Source of the DNA: CAYWBU01 sp942491525
Lineage (GTDB): Bacteria > Desulfobacterota > Desulfomonilia > UBA1062
Direction: 5' to 3'
Length of the DNA stretch: 64,000 nucleotides
Assembly (NCBI GenBank): GCA_942491525.1
Contig: CALOBW010000016.1
Span: forward strand, 62,001-126,000
Shown: piece by piece, positions 33,989 to 41,105 of the stretch
How positions within the stretch are numbered: position 1 is the first letter of the stretch
How the letters are laid out: the number at the start of each line of letters is the position of its first letter
The notes under the pieces: generated by a model
Seen by the model: the letters and a program-made list of their open reading frames with translations, nothing else
What the model was told of the DNA's origin: nothing
Databases searched by the model: none
Translations under genes and position numbers: made by a program

Positions 33989-34300
33989 ATGGTTAATGTA
34001 ACAGAAGCAGCTCTTGAGGAGCTTAAGAGTTTTTTCAAGGATAAAGAGCTGTCACCGGTGCGCATCTACCTGCAGGCAGGATGTGGTGGCGCAATGCTGA
34101 GGCTGGCCATGGACCCGGCCGGGGATGATGATGAAACCTTTGATGTTGAAGGGTTCACCTTCGTCATGGAAAAGGAATTGGCCGAGAAGATGAAGCCGGT
34201 TGATATCGATTTCATGGAGTATGGCTTCAAGGTAACATCTGACGGCCTGGCGGCGATGCAGACTTCAGGCTGCAGCGGCTGCAGCGGTGGCTGCAGCTAA
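33989..34300 (+). CDS. IscA/HesB-like protein 2
   Basis: 103 residues, a paralogue of the preceding gene ('VTEAALEELKSFFKDKELSPVRIYLQAGCGGAMLRLAMD', 'GFTFVMEKELAEKM'). It has one Cys at ~35 in the IscA position and a Cys-rich C-terminal tail, SGCSGCSGGCS (four residues of tail Cys content instead of CGC). GGAAAGGAG precedes the ATG. The tail could ligate an Fe-S cluster or metal. A strong terminator follows. Confidence 0.8.
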   Translation: MVNVTEAALEELKSFFKDKELSPVRIYLQAGCGGAMLRLAMDPAGDDDETFDVEGFTFVMEKELAEKMKPVDIDFMEYGFKVTSDGLAAMQTSGCSGCSGGCS

Positions 34301-34314
34301 ATAAGTGCTGAAAA

Positions 34315-34341
34315 GGCCCGCCAGTCGGCGGGCCTTTTTTT
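34315..34341 (+). terminator. Intrinsic terminator after IscA-like pair
   Basis: GGCCCGCC (34315-34322), loop AGTC, GGCGGGCC (34327-34334), then seven Ts. A perfect 8-bp GC stem with T tract; high confidence. Confidence 0.95.
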
Positions 34342-34406
34342 GTTGACGTGTTCGTGCTTATATAAATCTTGAAATTAAACGGACTAATGGGCTAAGAATA
34401 TTTTTG

Positions 34407-35600
34407 ATGGAATCGGAAATCGGCAACACGAGCTGGCGCATATTTAAATCCGTGATGAACTTCTGCCTGCCTGGCGGACTGATCTTCTGTCTGGCGGTTC
34501 TGCTAAACGGCTCCCAATACTTCTCGCATGTGGAGCCCCTGAGTGTGACGGTGTTGCCGTTAATTATTTTGGGGGTGGGGCTGCTTTTAAGCTGGCGTTT
34601 CAACCGCAGCGTGGTGATCTTTGCCCTGCTGGGAATTGCACTTGCGGCGGCGGTCCAGCGTTGGCAGCCCGGGTATCGTGATTTTGCCAGCATGCTGCTG
34701 CCGCTTAATCTGGCGCTGATTGCGCTGATTAAGGAGCGCGGCATCTTCACACTGCGCGGAGCTTTGCGCATCCTTCTTATTATGCTCCAGCTTCCGCTGG
34801 TGTTGTGGCTGGCTAAGGGTTTTGGTGCCCACTCCTTGTTCAGCCTGCAAATTATGCCGCAGCTTGCAAGTGCGAATCAGCCGCTGCTGTTGGCCATGGG
34901 CCTGGCTAGCGTGGTTCTGTTGAGCCGTTATGTTTTTGTGCGCTCTGCTCTGCTGAGTGGTTTTTTCTGGGCCAACCTGGCCATCTGCTGGGCTGCACTG
35001 CTCAGGCCTGAATTTGTTCTGTTCTACTATCAGGTAGCCGCTTTGATTCTGCTGGTGGCGGTTGTCGAGTCATCCTACAGCATGGCCTACCGTGATGAAT
35101 TGACCTCTCTGCCGGCGCGCCGGGCTCTGAATGAGGAGTTTCTGAAGCTGGGCCGTCACTATACGGTCGCCATGGTTGATATTGACCATTTCAAGAAGTT
35201 CAACGACCGTCATGGTCACGATGTTGGCGATCAGGTGCTGCGTATGGTGGCCAGCTGTCTGGGGCGGGTAGGTGGCGGCGGCCGCGCATTCCGCTATGGC
35301 GGCGAGGAGTTCACCATTATTTTTCCGGGCAAGGATGTCGACGAGGCCTTGCCGCATCTTGAAAATGTGCGCAAATCAGTGGCTGCAGCCAGTTTCACCA
35401 TCCGGGGGCGCAAACGGCCGAGCAGTAAGCCCGAACAACCCGTCAAAAGCCGCGGCAAGTCCAAGAAAGTTAATGTCAGGGTCAGCATCGGCCTTGCCGA
35501 GCGCAGTTATCACTATCCTCAGCCCAAGGATGTGGTCAAGGCGGCCGATAAGGCTCTCTACCGGGCCAAGAAGCAGGGCCGCAACCGTGTCTGCACTTAA
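34407..35600 (+). CDS. Membrane-anchored diguanylate cyclase (GGDEF)
   Basis: 397 residues from ATG 34407 (a TTG precedes it in frame). The N-terminal ~220 residues contain about six or seven hydrophobic segments. The GGDEF domain starts near 'YRDELTSLPARRALNEEF' and has 'AMVDIDHFKKFNDRHGHDVGDQVL' and an intact active site 'YGGEEF', so it should make c-di-GMP. A basic insert 'RGRKRPSSKPEQPVKSRGKS' precedes the last strand; the usual allosteric RxxD upstream of the active site is not evident. Stands alone after a terminator, so it is probably separately transcribed. Confidence 0.92.
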   Translation: MESEIGNTSWRIFKSVMNFCLPGGLIFCLAVLLNGSQYFSHVEPLSVTVLPLIILGVGLLLSWRFNRSVVIFALLGIALAAAVQRWQPGYRDFASMLLPLNLALIALIKERGIFTLRGALRILLIMLQLPLVLWLAKGFGAHSLFSLQIMPQLASANQPLLLAMGLASVVLLSRYVFVRSALLSGFFWANLAICWAALLRPEFVLFYYQVAALILLVAVVESSYSMAYRDELTSLPARRALNEEFLKLGRHYTVAMVDIDHFKKFNDRHGHDVGDQVLRMVASCLGRVGGGGRAFRYGGEEFTIIFPGKDVDEALPHLENVRKSVAAASFTIRGRKRPSSKPEQPVKSRGKSKKVNVRVSIGLAERSYHYPQPKDVVKAADKALYRAKKQGRNRVCT

Positions 35601-35753
35601 ATTACATTGTAGCTAATATTGGATTCCTGATAATCCGATAAAGATCATATTGCGCAGGCTGCAGGCATGATTCATGTCCGCAAGGGGGATTCAGATGGCT
35701 TGCGTATGGGGAACACTTCCTGTAATGACATGGCATATCTTGGGGGGTATGCC

Positions 35754-36443
35754 ATGTTAGATTTTCCTTTAGCTCCGGAACTCAAAAAACACTACCGCTG
35801 CTACGGCCACTTTTATGAGCTGGAGCTGCCGGACGGCTCACTGCACAGTTGCCGCAGCGTGCTGGAGATTATCAATTATCAGAAGCTTAACGATGCTGTG
35901 GCCGCGCTGGCGATGCGTCAGCCGGACACGGTCATAATCATGATGAATCCCGGCTCCTCACGTCCGCTGGTTGATGACTATCAGCCGCGGCGGGTGCGCT
36001 ACGGTTATGATTCACCGGAAGTCAGGGAGTTGGTCTTGACCATGCCCGATACCACCCAGTATCAGGTGATGCGCCTGATGCATGTCAAGGGCTGGCAGCA
36101 TGTGCGCGTGCTCAACCTCTCTGATCTGCGCGACACCAAGAGCGCTAACTTTGTGCAGACTGTGGCCGAACTGGCTGAACGCGAGGGCGGCCGTTATCAC
36201 AGCATATTTTGCGACCAGCGGCTTGCGGAGCTGCAGGGCGCTATCAGGCGTGACAACTGGCCGCTGATTCTGGCCTGGGGGCAGGTCGGTGGCCTGCAGC
36301 CCCTGGCGCGCATGGCCAAGGCGGCGATTCAAGGGCAGGCCGGCGTAGGCGTAGAGGCCGGTGACGATCTCTATGCCCATCCCAGTCCGATGCTCAAGAA
36401 GCATAAGGTCAAATGGCTCACGGAGATTCTGGAAAAAGTTTAA
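35754..36443 (+). CDS. DUF1643 family protein
   Basis: About 229 residues from ATG 35754, chosen because a GGGGGG run lies six bases upstream; the frame also opens at ATG 35667. DUF1643 features are 'VIIMMNPGSSRP' near the N-terminus, 'GWQHVRVLNLSDLRDTKS' in the middle and 'PLILAWGQVGGLQPLARMAKAA' followed by 'HPSPMLKKHK'. Probably cytoplasmic; biochemical function unknown. It abuts the mannosyltransferase-like gene directly (stop 36441-36443, ATG 36444). Confidence 0.75.
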   Translation: MLDFPLAPELKKHYRCYGHFYELELPDGSLHSCRSVLEIINYQKLNDAVAALAMRQPDTVIIMMNPGSSRPLVDDYQPRRVRYGYDSPEVRELVLTMPDTTQYQVMRLMHVKGWQHVRVLNLSDLRDTKSANFVQTVAELAEREGGRYHSIFCDQRLAELQGAIRRDNWPLILAWGQVGGLQPLARMAKAAIQGQAGVGVEAGDDLYAHPSPMLKKHKVKWLTEILEKV

Positions 36444-37523
36444 ATGAAGATCCTGCTGCTCGAACCCTATCTGACCGGATCTCATAAGTCCTGGGCGGAG
36501 CAGTATGTGCGCCATAGCCGTCATCAGATTGAAATTCTGGGGCTCAGGGGTAAGTATTGGAAGTGGCGCATGCATGGCGGGGCCGTTTCCCTGGCCCGGG
36601 AGTATGCCGCGCTTGACTTCAGGCCAGATCTGGTTCTGGCCAGTGATATGTGTGATCTCAGCACCTTTCTGGGCCTGACGCGTCTCGGTTCTGTCACTTC
36701 GGCGATCTATTTTCATGAGAATCAGCTGACTTATCCCTGGTCGCCGGACGACAGTGATCCGGCAGCCAGGCGCGATATGCACTACGCCTTTATCAACTAT
36801 GTATCGGCGCTGGCGGCCGATGTGGTGGTTTTCAATTCTGCCTATCATCGGACAAGCTTCCTTGGGGAGCTGCCGCGTTTTCTGAAAACTTTTCCCGACT
36901 GCCGCGAGCTGCAGGATGTTGAACTGATCGCTGCACGCAGCCATGTGCTCCATCTGGGCCTTGACCTGCAGCAGCTGGAGTGTCCGGCACCGCCCAAAGG
37001 TGAGCGGCCACTGATTCTGTGGAACCACCGGTGGGAATATGACAAGAATCCGCAGGAATTTTTTGAGGTGCTGTTTGAACTGGCGGATGAGGGGCTTGAT
37101 TTTGAGGTGGCCATTCTGGGCGAAAATTATCGGCGCACCCCCGCTATCTTTGAGCAGGCCCGTGAACGGCTCAATGTGGTGCATTTCGGTTATGCGCAGG
37201 ATAACTATGCGAGCTGGCTGAGGCGGGCCGACATCCTGCCGGTGACATCGGTGCATGACTTTTTCGGCATCTCAGTGGTTGAGGCTATCCATGCCGGTTG
37301 TTATCCGCTCCTGCCCAACCGTCTGGCCTATCCCGAACATCTGCCGGACCATCTTCATGGTGAGCATCTCTATGAGAGTCGTTATGAGCTGGTTGTCAAG
37401 CTGCGATACGTCATCCGGAACTTCAAACGCCTCCCGACGCAGGGGCTGGCCGAGCATGTCTGGCGCTATGACTGGTCGCAGATGGCTGCAATCTATGACG
37501 AATTTTGGGAGAGAAGGGCTTGA
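36444..37523 (+). CDS. tRNA-queuosine alpha-mannosyltransferase-like glycosyltransferase
   Basis: 359 residues of the DUF3524/GTDC1 (QTMAN) family: N-terminal 'MKILLLEPYLTGSHKSWAEQ', 'SAIYFHENQLTYPWS', 'LILWNHRWEYDKNPQEFF', 'VVHFGYAQDNYASWLRRADILPVTSVHDFFGISVVEAIHAGCYPLLPN'. Human GTDC1 mannosylates queuosine in tRNA-Asp, and bacterial homologues are inferred to do likewise. No queuosine synthesis gene is nearby. The GT-B C-terminal E-x7-E-like region is present as 'FFGISVVEAI'. Confidence 0.82.
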   Translation: MKILLLEPYLTGSHKSWAEQYVRHSRHQIEILGLRGKYWKWRMHGGAVSLAREYAALDFRPDLVLASDMCDLSTFLGLTRLGSVTSAIYFHENQLTYPWSPDDSDPAARRDMHYAFINYVSALAADVVVFNSAYHRTSFLGELPRFLKTFPDCRELQDVELIAARSHVLHLGLDLQQLECPAPPKGERPLILWNHRWEYDKNPQEFFEVLFELADEGLDFEVAILGENYRRTPAIFEQARERLNVVHFGYAQDNYASWLRRADILPVTSVHDFFGISVVEAIHAGCYPLLPNRLAYPEHLPDHLHGEHLYESRYELVVKLRYVIRNFKRLPTQGLAEHVWRYDWSQMAAIYDEFWERRA

Positions 37524-37562
37524 TCTGAGCCGTGTGGCGGCTATAATTTGTCAGAGGTCTCT

Positions 37563-37970
37563 ATGCGTGAATATATCCGCCATCCAAGCACTATCCCGAT
37601 CTGGTTCAGTTTGGGCGATCCGGATGAGTCCAAGCGGGTCAAACTGCGGGACATCTCCGAGGGGGGGCTCTGTTTCTTTGCCGGGGATAACATCCAGTCC
37701 GGGGTGCCTATCAATATTCAGATACCACTGCAGGAATCGGTATTCTCGGCTGACGGCACCGTCATCTGGAGCTGTCGGGTGAACCAGCAGTACATGGTGG
37801 GCGTGGTTTTTGATAACCCTGATACGGAATTCAGTGTGCGCATGATTGAACAGGTCTGCCATATCGAGGAGTATCGCGCCAGGCTCGAGCAGGATGAAGG
37901 ACGCAGCATCAGCAGCGAGGAAGCCGCCCGGGAGTGGATTGCCCGCTTTGCCAAAGATTTTCCGCGCTAA
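37563..37970 (+). CDS. PilZ-domain protein
   Basis: 135 residues from ATG 37563, chosen because AGAGG lies upstream; the longer frame starts at TTG 37548. The c-di-GMP site is visible as 'REYIRHP' (RxxxR-type) and 'LRDISEGGLCFF' ((D/N)xSxxG), with the rest of the beta-barrel 'GVPINIQIPL' and 'GTVIWSCRV'. A helical C-terminal extension (~85-135) follows. It is a probable effector for c-di-GMP made by the nearby GGDEF protein. The stop overlaps the convergent topB stop by four bases. Confidence 0.85.
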   Translation: MREYIRHPSTIPIWFSLGDPDESKRVKLRDISEGGLCFFAGDNIQSGVPINIQIPLQESVFSADGTVIWSCRVNQQYMVGVVFDNPDTEFSVRMIEQVCHIEEYRARLEQDEGRSISSEEAAREWIARFAKDFPR

Positions 37971-40327
37971 ACCGGGGTTATCTCCCAGCTCTCGCCGATC
38001 TTCTCCAGGTGCAGGCTGACCAGGCTCTGCGGTTCCTGGAGCTGGCACTCTTTGAGGGTCTCCCTTTTTAGAAGTTTCTGCACGTCCTCTTCGTTAAGCT
38101 GATAGCCCAGGAAGTCCGGCCAGATCACGAAACGGCAGCCGTTTTTCCAGCCGCTGCAGCCGTAGCCGCGTTTGCCCTTGATGACCGGCTGACTGCACTC
38201 GGGGCAGTTGCCGAAACTTCTGGGCGGCGGGTTGAAGTCAAAGACCACCTTGCCGTCTTCAACCTTGAGGGCCGCCGAGAACTCTTTTTGCTGGCGTGAC
38301 ATGAATCCTTCAATTATTTCGGTGCGGCCGTCCTCGAGCAGCCGGATTGCGGTCTGCTTGTCGATCTCGCGGCCGGCAATAGTTTTCCAGATTGTGAAAC
38401 GGCACTGGCCGTCCTCTTCGCGCCAGTTGCCGCAGCCGTAGCCTTTGGGGCCTTCGGCAACCTGACCGCCGCAGAGGGGGCAGCGGCCGATGGCATCTTC
38501 AACGTAGACCGCCACCGGCTGGTTTGAGAATTCGGCGCTGGTGTCGCGTACGAACTGCTTGATATCTTCGATGAACTGATCTCCGGGAGCCTCGCCGCGT
38601 GAAATCTCCTCCAGCCGCATCTCCCAGCGGGCCGTCTCTTCGGGTGACGCCAGGATTCCGGCCACTTCGAAACCCTTGAGGGTTGCGATCAGGTGGCAGC
38701 CTTTGGGGGTGGCGTCCAGGTAGCGCTTCTGGCGCATGATATATTTGCGGTCCAGCAGGGTCTCAATGATCTGGGCGCGGGTGGCCTGGGTGCCGAGGCC
38801 GACGTCGCCGCGGTAGATCCGCTTGAGGTCACTTTCGCTGACATACTTGGCCGGGTTGGTCATATCCTTGAGCAGCAGGGCCTCGGTGTAGCGGGCCGGC
38901 GGCGAAGTTTTCTTCTCCTGCAGGCTTGTTTCGGCCAGCTTGGCCGGATCGCCCTTCCTGAGCGGCGGCAATTCATTCTGGTCATCATCATCACTGCTGT
39001 CGGGGGTGGCCTTTTCGCCGGCATAGACGATCTGCCAGCCAGGATTGAGGATCACCTTACCCTTGGTCCGGAAGCTCTGTTGACTGACAGTGGTGATGAT
39101 CTCACTCTGTTCAAACTCGCAGTCCGCATGGAAAGCGGCGGCGAAGCGTTTGAGAACCAGGGTGAAGACCCGCTCTTCATCCAGCGATGCATTTTGAGGC
39201 AGTGGACTGAGTGGGATCAGGGCGTGGTGGTCGGTAAGCTTGGCATCGTTGAAGACGCGTTTGTTCTTGCTGCTGATCAGCTTCTGATCGACGCCTGAAA
39301 AGAGTCTGTTGTCGCTGAACCGCCGGAGGAGGTTCCTGACCATATCAACATTTTTACTGCCCAGTACCTGCGAGTCACTGCGCGGATAGGATAGACACTT
39401 GCGCTGCTCATAGAGATTCTGGGCAATATCCAGGGTCTGCTTGGCCGAGAACCCGAACTTGGTGTTGGCCTCGCGCTGCAGATCGGTCAGGGAGTAGAGC
39501 GGGGGCGGAACCTGCTTTTTTTTGCGCTTGCTGACACTGCTGACCGTGCCGGTCTGGCCATCGATCCGGGAGGCGACTTCATCGGCGCGCCGCTGGGAGT
39601 CGAAGCGGGCGGATTCCTCATCAAACCAGGTGCCCCACCAGCTGCCCTTCTCATTTTCAAAACGGGCCTTGAGGTGCCAGAACGGCTGGGGGGTGAAGTC
39701 CTCGCGTTGCAGCTGGCGCTCTACGATCAGAGCCAATACCGCAGTCTGGACCCGGCCGACGCTGAAGAGGTCGCGCAGCTTGAGGGTCGCGGCCCTGGAT
39801 CCGTTCATGCCCACCAGCCAGTCGGCAATCTGCCGGGCTTGCCCGGCATGCCAGAGACGGTCATAGCTCTTGGCGCTGGCCAGGTTGCTCAGACCCTCCT
39901 TGATGACTTCGCCGGTCAGGGCCTGACTGGTCCAGAAGCGCATCAGCTCGGTCTGATCACTGAGCTGGGATTCGTTCAGAATTGTGCGTGCAATCACTTC
40001 GCCTTCACGTCCGGCATCGGTGGCGATCACCACCTGCTTGAGCTCATTGCTCCTGATCAGATCCTGAATGATCTCGAGCTGGCGGGCGGTCTTCTTGATG
40101 GGGGAGTAGCGGAACTGGTCCGGAATGATTGGCAGACTCTCCAGACTCCACTTGGCCCAGCGCTCATCGTAGCGTTCAGGCTCCAGCAGCTCCACCAGGT
40201 GGCCCAGGGCCCAGGTGATGATGTAGCCGGCGCCTTCGATGTAGCCTTCGCGTTTGTTCTTGGCTCCAAGAGCGGATGCGAAGTCGCGGGCAACGGATGG
40301 TTTCTCGGTCAGGATCAGTGTTTTCAT
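37967..40327 (-). CDS. topB: DNA topoisomerase III
   Basis: 786 residues from ATG 40325-40327 ('MKTLILTEKPSVARDFASALG'); an in-frame extension to 40522 has no family match. Type IA topoisomerase: N-terminal Toprim 'VIATDAGREGEVIART', the catalytic Tyr in 'CLSYPRSDSQVLG', 'LQREANTKFGFSAKQTLDIAQNLYE'. The C-terminus has two topo zinc-ribbon-like repeats ('CPLCGGQVAEGPKGYGCGNW' and 'CPECSQPVIKGKRGYGCSGW'), each containing two Cys pairs. It removes negative supercoils and decatenates. A ribosome site is weak. Confidence 0.94.
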   Translation of the reverse strand: MKTLILTEKPSVARDFASALGAKNKREGYIEGAGYIITWALGHLVELLEPERYDERWAKWSLESLPIIPDQFRYSPIKKTARQLEIIQDLIRSNELKQVVIATDAGREGEVIARTILNESQLSDQTELMRFWTSQALTGEVIKEGLSNLASAKSYDRLWHAGQARQIADWLVGMNGSRAATLKLRDLFSVGRVQTAVLALIVERQLQREDFTPQPFWHLKARFENEKGSWWGTWFDEESARFDSQRRADEVASRIDGQTGTVSSVSKRKKKQVPPPLYSLTDLQREANTKFGFSAKQTLDIAQNLYEQRKCLSYPRSDSQVLGSKNVDMVRNLLRRFSDNRLFSGVDQKLISSKNKRVFNDAKLTDHHALIPLSPLPQNASLDEERVFTLVLKRFAAAFHADCEFEQSEIITTVSQQSFRTKGKVILNPGWQIVYAGEKATPDSSDDDDQNELPPLRKGDPAKLAETSLQEKKTSPPARYTEALLLKDMTNPAKYVSESDLKRIYRGDVGLGTQATRAQIIETLLDRKYIMRQKRYLDATPKGCHLIATLKGFEVAGILASPEETARWEMRLEEISRGEAPGDQFIEDIKQFVRDTSAEFSNQPVAVYVEDAIGRCPLCGGQVAEGPKGYGCGNWREEDGQCRFTIWKTIAGREIDKQTAIRLLEDGRTEIIEGFMSRQQKEFSAALKVEDGKVVFDFNPPPRSFGNCPECSQPVIKGKRGYGCSGWKNGCRFVIWPDFLGYQLNEEDVQKLLKRETLKECQLQEPQSLVSLHLEKIGESWEITPV

Positions 40328-40370
40328 GCAGATGGCATCCATAACATAAAACGGACGCCGTCTGCCAGAG

Positions 40371-41099
40371 CTATCGGGGCATATATTTCTGATGCAGAAT
40401 TTCGATCTGCGGCTGAAGTTCCATAAGTGCCTGCTGAAAGAGTTCCACTGTGCTGTCAGGTGTCTGGCGGCTGAAAGCCAGGTAGTAACTCTTGCTGCTG
40501 TCAATCTCCAAGACCTTTTCAAATTGATTCATGTTGATGCCGAGTCGTCTGGAATTGCCCACCATGGCCCAGTCATTGATCAGAATCAGATCGATGTGGC
40601 CGTGCAGCAGTTTTTTGATGTTGCGGGTTTCATCAGTCAGGGGAAAGATGTTGCTGCCGGCGATGAAGCCTTCCTTGATAAGCTGATTGGAGACGGCGGA
40701 CCCCATGAGGCTGCCGATGCTGTAACGTTTGGCATCAGCCAGGGTTTTGACTTTAATGTCAGAGCGGCTTCTTAGCCTGAACAGAGATATTTCGCGGCTG
40801 GCGATGGGCCCGACCCACTTGAAGAGGTTTTCGCGCTCTTTATTGCGGGTGATGGTGTAGATCAAAACATTGGGTTCGGTAAGTGCGATGTTGTAGGATC
40901 GCTTCCAGGGCATCACCTCGATATTGCCGCTGTAGCCGGTAATATTAAGCAGTGCCAGGACAATCTCGGTGGAGTAGCCGCTGACATGACCGTTTTCCGT
41001 ATAGTTGAACGGGTAGAGCTCCTCGGTGACAATTTTCAGGTTCTGGGCCGTCAGAATGCTGGGCAGGAGGATCAGTAGTATTGTAAGTCTCTTACGCAT
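40371..41099 (-). CDS. Family-3 solute-binding protein (SBP-2)
   Basis: 242 residues. An N-terminal signal peptide (MRKRLTILLILLPSILTAQ) exports it to the periplasm; there is no lipobox. The mature part has the amino-acid-binding SBP_bac_3 pattern ('KIVTEELYPFNYTENGHVSGYSTEIVLALL', 'YSIGSLMGSAVSNQLIKEG', 'VDLILINDWAM'-like segment). No ABC permease or ATPase is nearby. It is the last gene of the kinase operon, seven bases from the upstream kinase gene's end, so it may act as a ligand receptor for the kinases rather than in transport. Confidence 0.85.
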   Translation of the reverse strand: MRKRLTILLILLPSILTAQNLKIVTEELYPFNYTENGHVSGYSTEIVLALLNITGYSGNIEVMPWKRSYNIALTEPNVLIYTITRNKERENLFKWVGPIASREISLFRLRSRSDIKVKTLADAKRYSIGSLMGSAVSNQLIKEGFIAGSNIFPLTDETRNIKKLLHGHIDLILINDWAMVGNSRRLGINMNQFEKVLEIDSSKSYYLAFSRQTPDSTVELFQQALMELQPQIEILHQKYMPR

Positions 41100-41105
41100 A
41101 GCAGG

